A stretch of DNA of 13,840 nt, from assembly GCA_045863575.1 (NCBI GenBank), contig BTUC01000182.1:1-13840 (forward strand), written 5' to 3'. Positions within the stretch are counted from its first letter, which is position 1. Each line of letters begins with the position of its first letter. The notes under the pieces were generated by a model, which made no database searches, was not told the origin of the DNA, and saw only the letters and a list, made by a program, of their open reading frames with translations. Source of the stretch: JAAXZI01 sp045863575 (GTDB lineage: Bacteria > Planctomycetota > Phycisphaerae > UBA1845 > PWPN01). A program made the translations under genes and the position numbers. This document shows positions 1 to 7,228 of the stretch, piece after piece.

Positions 1-28
1 CACGTCCTGGTCCGTGCAACAAAGGATT

Positions 29-47
29 GGGGTCAACTTCTGACCCC
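29..47. repeat. Perfect inverted repeat just upstream of the first gene
   Basis: GGGGTCA (29-35) and TGACCCC (41-47) pair perfectly around the 5-base loop ACTTC. The repeat ends three bases before the AAGGAG ribosome-binding site of the gene starting at 63. It could be an operator or an mRNA hairpin affecting translation. No T-run follows, so a classic terminator is unlikely. Its function is not shown by the sequence. Confidence 0.5.
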
Positions 48-62
48 GGAAGGAGAACTCGC

Positions 63-332
63 GTGTTCACAGTTACAGATTGCGCTGCCGCTCGGCTTGC
101 CTGCAGGCTGGCCGACAAGGAAGAGCAGCGGACTTTCAGATTCGTGCGCGAGGACCACGGCTGGAGACTCCAGCTTGGTTACGTGAAGGATGGGGACACC
201 ATCATTGAGCATCAGCGCAGACCCGTGCTGGTGCTCGACCGCGCCGTAGCCAGCGGGCTGGCCAACCGGACGCTGGATTTGAAGGGCACGGGTACAAAGG
301 CGCGGTTGCATTTGCAGCGGCGCGACGGGTGA
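63..332 (+). CDS. Small HesB/IscA-fold-like protein lacking cluster-binding cysteines
   Basis: The product has 89 residues. It opens with FTVTDCAAARLA and continues with a pattern of short strands ending in RRPVLVLDRAVASGLANRTLDL, which resembles the HesB/IscA-like (iron-sulfur biosynthesis) fold. Its only cysteines are two near the N-terminus, and the C-terminal Cys-Gly-Cys used by IscA for cluster binding is absent, so a role as an iron-sulfur scaffold is doubtful. I chose GTG at 63 because AAGGAG at 50-55 sits seven bases before it; an in-frame TTG at 27 lies inside an inverted repeat and has no such site. The gene ends 22 bp before the end of a convergent minus-strand gene. The fold assignment is pattern recognition by eye; function is unknown. 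Confidence 0.62.
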   Translation: MFTVTDCAAARLACRLADKEEQRTFRFVREDHGWRLQLGYVKDGDTIIEHQRRPVLVLDRAVASGLANRTLDLKGTGTKARLHLQRRDG

Positions 333-354
333 GCCAGACCTGTTGCTTCTTGTT

Positions 355-2583
355 TTAGCGCATCGCCAGTCCCACGTCCCCTCGGCCGTCGGTCAGGGCC
401 AGCTTCTCGCGCCGCCCATCGGCATGCACGACCGCCAGGGATGACCGACCGAAGCGATCCACAACCTTGACCCGATCGCCCTCGATGGATGCGCTGCAGC
501 CGTCGATACCAAACGCCTGCTGACGCTGCGAATCGACATACACGTCCCCGTAGAGGTCGCGGACCTTGGCGGCCGTGGCCAGGGCGGCGCCGTTGCCCCA
601 GGTGTAGATGGTGAATGGACCGATGGCGCTGCCGTCCGCCGGGGCCGGGCCGCCGTGAGCAATGTTCTCCATGGTGAAGCCGAAGCTCTCCGGGCCGAAG
701 AACGGGTGCTTCAGCTCGTACTGCCGACGGACCTGCTCGTTTTCCGGGCAATAGAGCATGGCAAATGAAGCCCGCAGGGCCGAGACGCCGCGCTCGAAGT
801 ACTCGGCCATGCCCGTTGCCCGGTAGTAGTCGAGGTACAGCGGCGCGAACAGGCTCTGGCGCGCATCGTTCCACTCGCCGTCGGCGTTCATGACGCCGAA
901 GCCCCCATGACAGCGGGCGGCGATGAACGGCGGATCCCACACCTGCTGGAACAGCGACAGCTCATCAAGGCACCGCCGCCCCACTTCCAGGAAACGCTTT
1001 TCGCCCAGCACGTTGGAAGCCGCCAGGAACGCCTCCGCACACCAGAAGTGCGACAGCGTGTTCTGCTTGTGAACGCCATTGCGCGCCACCTTGCGGCCGA
1101 TCCGGTCGGCCCCCCAGCGGCTACAGGAGAAGTACGTTTCATAGTCTTCCCAGCGGCCCTCGGCCAGCGGGCCTTTCTCGAGGTACGCCAGCGCGCGCAG
1201 GGCGGCCTGGCGATACTCCACCCGCTGCGGATCGCGCTCGAGCAATTCCAGCAGCAGCGTGGCCCCCATGGCGCTTTCGGGGCCTTCGGCCAACGTAGGC
1301 ACCACCCGGCCGCCAGGTTCCAGCCATCCGGGGAAGGCGCCACTGGGCAACTGCAACTTGCATAATCGATCAGCAAACCGTTTGGCGTAGGCCACGGCCG
1401 CCGGATCTCCGCCGCTGATCGTATCCCATTCCAGCAGAAGCCGTGCGGTGAACGCCGCGTCCAGCAGATGGTACGCATCCTCGGAAGCCTCCGACGGGCG
1501 GCGGTCGGAGTTGGTCCAGCGGCCCTGGTCCCAGCCGGGTGTATCCTTGTACAGCATATACCAGCCTCCGCCAGTACGTGGCTTGGTGGTGTAGACCGCC
1601 GGGAACAATCCATCCTTCTGCGGGGCGGCCAGGGCGATGGCGGTCATCAGCCGGGCCCGCTCGGCGAGTTCCGGCAGCTTGTATTGCTGGGCATACCGAA
1701 GAAGCCCGTTCGCGCAGCGCTGCGTCGAGAACCACGCCTGGTTCCAGATCGACAGCGGTTCGCGCCACTTGCGCTGATCCTTAGGCACCGAGGGGTGCTG
1801 GGCTACGTCGACGATGAACGCCGGCGCTCCGCACCGACGGGCGTCAAGGTCAAATTCCTGCCAGACGGTTTCGCCCCAGCCCTCGGGTGTGAACGCCCAG
1901 CGCATGATGTAATCGGCGTAGCGACTCACCGGAGCCTGTTGCGTGGCGCCGGCGGCATAGCCCTTCCGGCCATAGCGTTCCCACAGCCAGCGGGCGGCCA
2001 TGCCGTAGGGGTTAGCCACGTCCGCGGGCTTATCGCTGGATAGCACGTGGATACGTAGGCGCACCGTCTGCCCGCGATAGCCGCACGGCCGGGAACGATA
2101 CAGCACGTGATCGACGACCTCGTAGTCGCCGGCCGCAACGCGGATCGTCCGCGCCGGATGGTCGTAATCCAGCCATGTTCGCCAATCCGTCCGGTACCCT
2201 GTGCCGACGTCGTCCAGGTCGGGAATAATCGCCAGGGCAACACGTTCGTCAGCCACAATGACGGCCGGCGAGCGGAATGCATGATCACCCATCACGTACC
2301 CGGCTTCCGGAGCGAGATGCGGGATCCAGATGTGCTTCGCCTTCTCGATGGCATGACGCATCACCAGCACGGCTCCCGGACCCTGGCCGGTGTCCGGCAA
2401 CCGACCCTCCAGCACCAACGTCGATCCGTCAAGGTTGACGCGGAAACCCTTCGGCGCTTCGAGTCCGACTACCTCCACCAGTCGGCCCGCGGACGTCTCA
2501 AACACGGGCAGATCCGCCGCCAGCCCAATCGCTTCGTGCACTGTGATCAGAACGGCAATGGTTGTCGTGGCCTGTCTTGTCAT
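355..2583 (-). CDS. Large probable exported protein, alpha/alpha-barrel glycosidase-like
   Basis: The product has 742 residues. The N-terminus has a short uncharged stretch (about residues 6-23, ending LAA before D) that could be a signal peptide, though a His-Glu pair inside makes it weak. About residues 25-250 look beta-rich. From about residue 270 to 650 the protein is a run of helical segments with recurring aromatic, Gly-rich turns, for example SGAFPGWLEPGG, the pattern of six-hairpin (alpha/alpha) barrel enzymes acting on polysaccharides. No catalytic motif can be assigned, so substrate and family stay open. ATG at 2583 is preceded by GGAGGA at 2594-2599, nine to ten bases away. It is a host gene: the mobile element ends about 260 bp upstream, and the gene is intact. 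Confidence 0.72.
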   Translation of the reverse strand: MTRQATTTIAVLITVHEAIGLAADLPVFETSAGRLVEVVGLEAPKGFRVNLDGSTLVLEGRLPDTGQGPGAVLVMRHAIEKAKHIWIPHLAPEAGYVMGDHAFRSPAVIVADERVALAIIPDLDDVGTGYRTDWRTWLDYDHPARTIRVAAGDYEVVDHVLYRSRPCGYRGQTVRLRIHVLSSDKPADVANPYGMAARWLWERYGRKGYAAGATQQAPVSRYADYIMRWAFTPEGWGETVWQEFDLDARRCGAPAFIVDVAQHPSVPKDQRKWREPLSIWNQAWFSTQRCANGLLRYAQQYKLPELAERARLMTAIALAAPQKDGLFPAVYTTKPRTGGGWYMLYKDTPGWDQGRWTNSDRRPSEASEDAYHLLDAAFTARLLLEWDTISGGDPAAVAYAKRFADRLCKLQLPSGAFPGWLEPGGRVVPTLAEGPESAMGATLLLELLERDPQRVEYRQAALRALAYLEKGPLAEGRWEDYETYFSCSRWGADRIGRKVARNGVHKQNTLSHFWCAEAFLAASNVLGEKRFLEVGRRCLDELSLFQQVWDPPFIAARCHGGFGVMNADGEWNDARQSLFAPLYLDYYRATGMAEYFERGVSALRASFAMLYCPENEQVRRQYELKHPFFGPESFGFTMENIAHGGPAPADGSAIGPFTIYTWGNGAALATAAKVRDLYGDVYVDSQRQQAFGIDGCSASIEGDRVKVVDRFGRSSLAVVHADGRREKLALTDGRGDVGLAMR

Positions 2584-2846
2584 GGTTGCGTGCTCCTCCG
2601 GGGGGACTCAAAGCTCCGCGGCACTGGCCGTGTGCGGCGGATCAAGACCCGCACCCGGCGAGCCGACCATTCTACGGATACCTCCGGAGTGTTGGAACTG
2701 CATCTCCCGAGCAGCGCTCCCCGCCGCCGTCTGCGAAGATGCTCCTCACTGACCGCGCCGTCCAACCCAATCTGATTGTGAGGATCTTCACGAAGTTTGA
2801 GTGGCAATGCCTCTGTCTGTCGGAGTCTCATTCTACCTGACGAGGA
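2584..2846. other. Host intergenic stretch between element end and exported-protein gene
   Basis: No convincing gene lies here. The stretch is the leader of the minus-strand gene ending at 355. Two minus-strand -10-like hexamers TAGAAT occur, at 2668-2673 and 2830-2835. The second has a good spacing to TTGCGC inside the element end. The first has only the poor -35 candidate TTCCAA at 17 bases. Short overlapping frames on both strands lack ribosome-binding sites. Confidence 0.55.
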
Positions 2847-2858
2847 TGGAGAGCGCAA
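2830..2858 (-). promoter_or_regulatory. Candidate hybrid outward promoter across the element end
   Basis: On the minus strand TTGCGC (2853-2858) is followed after exactly 17 bases by TAGAAT (2830-2835), a reasonable sigma-70-type pair. The -35 hexamer lies inside the outermost transposase-site-like repeat and the -10 hexamer lies in host DNA. A transcript would start near 2823, with about 240 bases of leader before the host ATG at 2583. This is a sequence match only. Confidence 0.4.
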
Positions 2859-2893
2859 TCAAAAGACTAACCAGCGCAAGCAAATGACTAACG
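2852..2893. repeat. Two tandem 21-bp direct repeats, likely transposase-binding sites
   Basis: Copies 2852-2872 and 2873-2893 are directly adjacent and identical at 18 of 21 positions. The shared core is GCAAnCAAAnGACTAAC (2855-2871 and 2876-2892). Size, adjacency and position match the roughly 22-bp MuA sites R1 and R2 at the right end of Mu. They are the only copies seen in the window. The binding role is inferred from position and the family, not shown directly. Confidence 0.72.
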
Positions 2894-2929
2894 GAAAATC
2901 AGGGCGAACCGTCCCCGTCCGCGTTCAGA

Positions 2930-3000
2930 GGCCCTTGAAAGCCCCCGAATCAGCTCTCCCTGCGAACGTCGGAGAGCCCGATCGGGGGCATTTTCAAGCC
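2930..3000. repeat. Long three-tier hairpin
   Basis: The inner stem is GCTCTCC (2953-2959) with GGAGAGC (2971-2977), loop 11 bases. The middle stem is GCCCCCGA (2941-2948) with TCGGGGGC (2982-2989), separated from the inner one by a symmetric 4x4 internal loop. The outer stem is TTGAAA (2935-2940) with TTTCAA (2992-2997), with a 2-base bulge. In total 21 base pairs lie within 71 bases. No T-tract follows on either strand, so it is not an ordinary terminator. Confidence 0.7.
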
Positions 3001-3016
3001 GGCCCGTCAGGGCCGG
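2999..3016. repeat. Short perfect hairpin
   Basis: CCGGCCC (2999-3005) pairs perfectly with GGGCCGG (3010-3016) around a GTCA loop. It abuts the long hairpin ending at 3000 and shares two bases with it. Confidence 0.6.
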
Positions 3017-3027
3017 GGAACGCGGTT

Positions 3028-3044
3028 TCCAGAAAGTTTCTGGA
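3028..3044. promoter_or_regulatory. 17-bp near-perfect palindrome, operator-like
   Basis: TCCAGAAAGTTTCTGGA is perfectly symmetric around the G at 3036. With a single central base it is more like a dimer-binding site than an RNA hairpin. It lies between hairpins, about 135 bp inside the tandem repeats at the element end. Which protein would bind it is unknown. Confidence 0.4.
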
Positions 3045-3061
3045 CGGGCCTTTGAAGCCCA

Positions 3062-3115
3062 TTCGAGCGCCCTTCGACCGCCCGCTTTCCATCCATCCTG
3101 CGGGCGCCGCTCGAA
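3062..3115. repeat. Two-tier hairpin
   Basis: The outer stem TTCGAGCG (3062-3069) pairs perfectly with CGCTCGAA (3108-3115). The inner stem CGCCCGC (3079-3085) pairs perfectly with GCGGGCG (3100-3106) around a 14-base loop. The 5' side has a 9-base bulge between the stems and the 3' side a single base. Fifteen base pairs in total make a chance origin unlikely. Confidence 0.65.
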
Positions 3116-3129
3116 ACCAACACGTCCAG

Positions 3130-3155
3130 CGAGCGGCCCCATCGCGGGCCGCTCG
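3130..3155. repeat. Perfect 10-bp hairpin
   Basis: CGAGCGGCCC (3130-3139) pairs with GGGCCGCTCG (3146-3155) around the 6-base loop 3140-3145. It lies about 105 bp past the end of the last virion-like gene on the minus strand. No T-run follows, so termination would depend on the stem alone. Confidence 0.65.
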
Positions 3156-3260
3156 AAACTCGCACTCGGCCCCGCTGAGCCGCGATCGCCACCCCGCCGG
3201 GGCATCGGGCCGGCCACCGTGGCAATCGGCCCTGGATCGAAGCCTGAAGGCCGCCCCTGA

Positions 3261-5654
3261 TCATCCCAACAAGCCCTCCAGATCGGGATTGACGGAGTTG
3301 GCCAATCGCATGTCATCTAGAATCAGCGTGGTCGCCGATGGCGCGTACTCGATACCGACAACGTCCACGTAGCGCCGCTGCTGTGCCTGTGCAGTGGTGT
3401 GCAGCCGAATGCCGGCGCCTCGGATCTCGCGAATGCAGTCCCCGACCAGGTAATCTGTGCTGAGCCACGGTATCACGGGAGTGGCGGAAAGCTGCCGTGT
3501 CGTCAGCAGCTCCAGCAGGCTCTCCCCAAATGACTGAATCGCGGCCAGGTCATCCGCCGTTTCCACCGTCTCCGCCAAGGCGGCGTCCGGGTTAGGAGCG
3601 CCGCCGATTTCGTCGGCGAACCTGTTGTAGGCAGCATCGCGGCGATTGGACCTGAACCGCCCAGCCACGTTGATAATCCGGCTCGTCGGATTCGGCGTTG
3701 CGGGAAAGTACTTGCTGGCCTTCAGATTGGGCTGAAGCCGCTCATCACCAGGGATTACGCCGGTCACCCGAAGCCGGGCTGTTCCTCGGAGCATGCCTTC
3801 CCAGAAGCTCATGTCCGTGTTGGTCGGGTCCACAATATCCGTCAGATCATCGCCTTCGATGTGAATCCCGGCCTCATTCGGCAAGGATCGGCAAGCGGCA
3901 GTGAACCGCCTCCAGTTGATCCCGTTGTCATAGGTGACTTCAACGACGATGCCGTAAGACCGATGCTCCGCGTCGGCGGAGAAGCACTCACTCAGCGGCC
4001 GCCCAACCCGAGCCCATGAAAGAATCGCCCGCTGTTGTTCATTGCCATCATCGTCGATGTAGTTGTCCCAAAGTCCGGCGGACGAAGGTTCCCAGGGCAC
4101 ATACGCCTGTTCACCCCAGGGGCCGTAATCGCGGGCATACAACCAAGGTTTGTAAAAGCCGGTTTCATTCAGCACCCAGCGCCGGCCCACGTCCGAATAG
4201 AGGTGAAACGCCTTGCCCTGCTTGTGATACCGGCGAAACCAGGTGTCGGCATCCAGCGCGGTGCCTTCCAGGTGATGATGAGCCTCGGCTTCCTTCACCT
4301 TGGTTTTGATCAGCTCCGCATCACCGGTATCGATGTCCAGATTGGAATCAGGCTTCCAACCGGGCGTCAGGTTGAGCGTCACCTCATACCGGCGAACGTC
4401 TCCCAGGACGATGGGCAGAGGGATGACGTCGCTGTAATCCGCTTCCAGGCTCAACTGATGAACGTTGTGCTTCTGGAAGAGTTCCCCCGCGTCCATCCCC
4501 CTGTCCGCGAAAGTCGCTTCCTTGTAAAGATCCTTGATCGGCCCGCTTCCACGTGCCCAGATGTAAAGCCGATCGATGGGCAGATCGGTCAACGCGCCTT
4601 CCTCTCCCTCTGCCATGTTCTCGGTTCGGACCGTGAAGTGGGTTCCCGTCTCGTCAGTCAGAAGGATCATGGCTTCTGGAAAACTGAACCCTTCCGCCTT
4701 GAAGTCCTTGGGCATGCCCAACATCGCGTACTTGAACGCCTCTTCCCGGTCCACCGGGGAAGCGGGCCTTGAGAACGAATCCAGGGTGACCAGGTCGCTG
4801 GTCAGTTCGATGACGTTGCCATCCGCGAGCCCTCCCGAGAGATCATCCAGGCTTGCGCCCGCCTGCACCCTGAACAAATGCCAGAATACCAGGTAACGCA
4901 ACGCCTGTGCCCATGTCCAGGCCTCGGCTGTCGGGTCATTGTCATCGGCGAACACGTGAAGGATGACTTGCTCACTGCCGATCTGAGCGGAGATCGGCAC
5001 CGCCGCCCGATTCGGCTGGCCCAACGCATTGAAGGTGCACGGTTGCGCCTGAACGTTGATGATGCTGGTCGGGTCACCGAAGGGCTCGGAGACTTCCCCG
5101 CCGTCGTGAATGTGCAGATCCAAGGCACGCTGCGCGTCCGGTGACCGCATCCGCCGGCCGATGATCTGTGCATGCTGAGCATCACTGATCCGCTTCAACA
5201 TGGATTCGATCAGCAGCGTAAAGCCCCGCTCCGTCCGGCCGCCGTCGCTGCGCTCGTTATACATGGGACGATCGCAGTATCCGGAAAACAGGATCTCGAT
5301 GGTGGATTCCTCTTCGCCGTCGTCATCCTCTTCACTTGCTCCGGGAAGTCGCGGCCGCCCCACGATGACCCGCTGATCCGGCGAAAGGAATGTGGCGAAG
5401 CCAGGCCGGGGCGATCCATCCAGGACGGACCCCGGAGTGAGTGCCGGTTCAGGCGTGCGCGTGGATGAATCGATCGGCCCCGCGAAAAGTTCAATCTCCG
5501 CCTCTGAAAGCGCATCGTCGCTGCCCAGAAACAGACGCCGGACAGTCATCCGTGGATCTTCGCGGTACTCGCCCGATCCGGCCGCCGTCTCGACATGAGC
5601 CACCAGCGGACGATGATCAAACACCCGTGCTATCGGAGCATCTTGTTGCAACAT
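3261..5654 (-). CDS. Large tail or baseplate-hub-like structural protein
   Basis: The product has 797 residues. It directly follows the tape-measure-like gene, where tail-tip and baseplate-hub proteins are usually encoded. About residues 35-170 contain a strand-rich segment (IELFAGPIDSS, later IEILFSGYCDRPMYNERSDG) interrupted by an acidic loop EEDDDGEEE at about 108-116. The C-terminus has STDYLVGDCIREIRGAGIRL and a later VVGIEYAPSATTLILDD, a pattern like the closing domain of hub proteins. I saw no lysozyme or peptidase motif. ATG at 5654 lies two bases after the TAA of the upstream gene, with AAGGAT about eleven bases before it, so translational coupling is likely; an in-frame extension to 5732 would overlap the tape-measure gene by 76 bp. 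The role is inferred mainly from position and general pattern. Confidence 0.65.
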   Translation of the reverse strand: MLQQDAPIARVFDHRPLVAHVETAAGSGEYREDPRMTVRRLFLGSDDALSEAEIELFAGPIDSSTRTPEPALTPGSVLDGSPRPGFATFLSPDQRVIVGRPRLPGASEEDDDGEEESTIEILFSGYCDRPMYNERSDGGRTERGFTLLIESMLKRISDAQHAQIIGRRMRSPDAQRALDLHIHDGGEVSEPFGDPTSIINVQAQPCTFNALGQPNRAAVPISAQIGSEQVILHVFADDNDPTAEAWTWAQALRYLVFWHLFRVQAGASLDDLSGGLADGNVIELTSDLVTLDSFSRPASPVDREEAFKYAMLGMPKDFKAEGFSFPEAMILLTDETGTHFTVRTENMAEGEEGALTDLPIDRLYIWARGSGPIKDLYKEATFADRGMDAGELFQKHNVHQLSLEADYSDVIPLPIVLGDVRRYEVTLNLTPGWKPDSNLDIDTGDAELIKTKVKEAEAHHHLEGTALDADTWFRRYHKQGKAFHLYSDVGRRWVLNETGFYKPWLYARDYGPWGEQAYVPWEPSSAGLWDNYIDDDGNEQQRAILSWARVGRPLSECFSADAEHRSYGIVVEVTYDNGINWRRFTAACRSLPNEAGIHIEGDDLTDIVDPTNTDMSFWEGMLRGTARLRVTGVIPGDERLQPNLKASKYFPATPNPTSRIINVAGRFRSNRRDAAYNRFADEIGGAPNPDAALAETVETADDLAAIQSFGESLLELLTTRQLSATPVIPWLSTDYLVGDCIREIRGAGIRLHTTAQAQQRRYVDVVGIEYAPSATTLILDDMRLANSVNPDLEGLLG

Positions 5655-5656
5655 TT

Positions 5657-7222
5657 TTATGCAAATCCTTGAAACCGCGGCTGCGGACCGCCCCGCCTGG
5701 CCCCGACGTAGACCGGGCCGTAGGAACTCCAACTCACCTGCTTACCGGCCGGCGATTCCGGCGGCTTCATCCCCGGGGCAGCATCGCCCCCGGGAGGCGC
5801 AGGCGCTTCCATGCTGCGCTGAGTCCATCGGCCAACACCAGACCCACGCAGTTCCTCGGGGATACCGAAATCGAGAGCGCGGGACATCGATTGGCCAGTG
5901 GCCCCCCAGAAGCCCCTGTCCGTCAGTTCATCTGCACGCTGTCGATCGATCAGCCCCAGCTTCAGTGCACGATCAACCGCACTGCGTTGACGGGCCTGGA
6001 AATCGAAGGGCATGGAGAAGAACTCTCCGACGCTCCCCGGGGATGTTCCCACGTCACCCTGGCGGACAACACCCAGAACATCCTCAACCGCTGCATCCAA
6101 CTGATCGGCTGGCACGGCCCCCGCCCCCTTTCCCAGCCGTTCCCGTATTGCCGCCACGTCCAACTGTTGAATGCGTTGATTCTCACGCGCCCGCCTCTGA
6201 TCCAGGTACTTGCGCTGCTGTTCGATCTTGTCCCGCTCGCGCTCCGCTTTAGCGCGTGCGCCCTGAAGCCCCTGATCCTTCAACACGCCGGGCTGGAATT
6301 CCTCTTGAATGGCCAGCGTCTCGATTTCCTCTTCCGTCAGAACCTGCTGGCCGGTCTTATCGAACGCCTGGCCGATGACCGCCTGGATCGCTTCATCCCC
6401 CAGGCCCCGCTCCTGTAGCCGCAGAATGGCCGGCCGGGCTTGGGCCGCGGCTTCCTCACTGGCCACGCCCTGTTCAGCCATTGCACGGGCGCCCATCTCC
6501 GTGACTTTGGCCATGGCTTCCGCGAGCTTCTGCTGTGCGACCGTGAACCGCTCCGATTCCGCCGTTGCGCTTCGCAGAAAACCGACGAATGCAGACAGCC
6601 CGGCGATCGCCGCGGCCGCCCCGGCTCCCATCGGCGTGAACATGAACCCCAGCGCATCGCCGCCCTTTTGGGCCAACTCTGCCAGCATGCCCAGCTCCGG
6701 GCTGAGCCGCATCAGCACTTCCCGAAAAGCCACCGACTGGCGCCCGGCCCGCTGCTGACTGTCCCCGAACTTCTTGTGAGCGTCCGCCGCGCGATTAGCC
6801 GCCGATTCGCCCGTGAGAATCTCTTGCGTCACCACGCGGGCCGCCGCTGCCCGCGCTTCCTCATCGGAATCACCGAACGCTTTAAACGTTCCGATCAGCT
6901 CCTGTTCACGAATCGAAAGGGCGCGTTCCTTGCTGGCCGCCATGCGATCGAACGCACCCGCGGCCTTGTCGGCCGAGCCCGTCAGGATGTCGATGGTTCT
7001 GGCCTGCGCCTGCGCCGCACTGGCCTGCTGGGCGCCGGACAATGCTTCCGCGTCACTGAAGCCGAAAGCCTTGTAGAAGTCGTAAGCTTCCCGGCCCCGC
7101 GCATTGAGCCCCTCGAGGGAACTCTCCACCTGGCGGATCGCCGCGGCCGCCTCTTGTGCTGCGGTACGCGCTCCGCTGGCATCCCCCTGGAACTTCAACA
7201 GCGTTGTCTGTTCGTCGGCCAT
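5657..7222 (-). CDS. Short tape-measure-like tail protein
   Basis: The product has 521 residues, rich in Ala, Gln, Glu and Arg. Residues 15-180 are long helices likely to form coiled coils. Residues 190-216 (GGDALGFMFTPMGAGAAAAI onward) form a strongly hydrophobic segment, and more charged coiled coil follows at about 225-370. The C-terminal 60 residues are Pro/Gly-rich. Helix, central hydrophobic segment and helix is the usual build of tape-measure proteins, which set tail length and help DNA pass the membrane. At 521 residues it would give a short tail by the rough rule of 1.5 angstroms per residue. ATG at 7222 lies six bases after the preceding stop. A chaperone or other virion coiled-coil protein is the alternative. 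Confidence 0.62.
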   Translation of the reverse strand: MADEQTTLLKFQGDASGARTAAQEAAAAIRQVESSLEGLNARGREAYDFYKAFGFSDAEALSGAQQASAAQAQARTIDILTGSADKAAGAFDRMAASKERALSIREQELIGTFKAFGDSDEEARAAAARVVTQEILTGESAANRAADAHKKFGDSQQRAGRQSVAFREVLMRLSPELGMLAELAQKGGDALGFMFTPMGAGAAAAIAGLSAFVGFLRSATAESERFTVAQQKLAEAMAKVTEMGARAMAEQGVASEEAAAQARPAILRLQERGLGDEAIQAVIGQAFDKTGQQVLTEEEIETLAIQEEFQPGVLKDQGLQGARAKAERERDKIEQQRKYLDQRRARENQRIQQLDVAAIRERLGKGAGAVPADQLDAAVEDVLGVVRQGDVGTSPGSVGEFFSMPFDFQARQRSAVDRALKLGLIDRQRADELTDRGFWGATGQSMSRALDFGIPEELRGSGVGRWTQRSMEAPAPPGGDAAPGMKPPESPAGKQVSWSSYGPVYVGARRGGPQPRFQGFA

Positions 7223-7228
7223 ACCGGC

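Larger units (their letters stand above)
2930..3260. other. Hairpin-dense non-coding stretch between last gene and element right end
   Basis: No supported gene lies here. The stretch is a chain of perfect GC-rich inverted repeats: 2941-2989, 2999-3016, 3028-3044, 3062-3115 and 3130-3155, plus shorter ones such as GCCAC-C-GTGGC near 3212-3222. Open frames exist on both strands but give low-complexity Arg/Gly/Pro/Ser products without ribosome-binding sites, as expected of hairpin DNA. It could encode structured RNA, hold protein-binding sites, or both. The 12-mer GCCGCTCGAAAC occurs twice, at 3106-3117 and 3148-3159, 42 bp apart. Confidence 0.6.

Noticed and set aside
1468..2043. Long plus-strand frames opposite the exported-protein gene
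   Set aside because: They are mirror frames of a GC-rich coding sequence, with no ribosome-binding site and no protein-like pattern.
2893..2909. Third copy of the end repeat
   Set aside because: Only the final part (GGCGAAC against GACTAAC) resembles the core, and it is offset by 17 instead of 21 bp.
2888..3316. Minus-strand frame of 142 codons in the hairpin region
   Set aside because: Its start lies inside the hub-like gene, the product is Arg/Gly/Pro-rich, and its bases are explained by inverted repeats.
2797..3372. Long plus-strand frame across the element end and hairpin region
   Set aside because: It crosses the transposase-site repeats and hairpins, overlaps the end of the hub-like gene, has low-complexity content and no ribosome-binding site.
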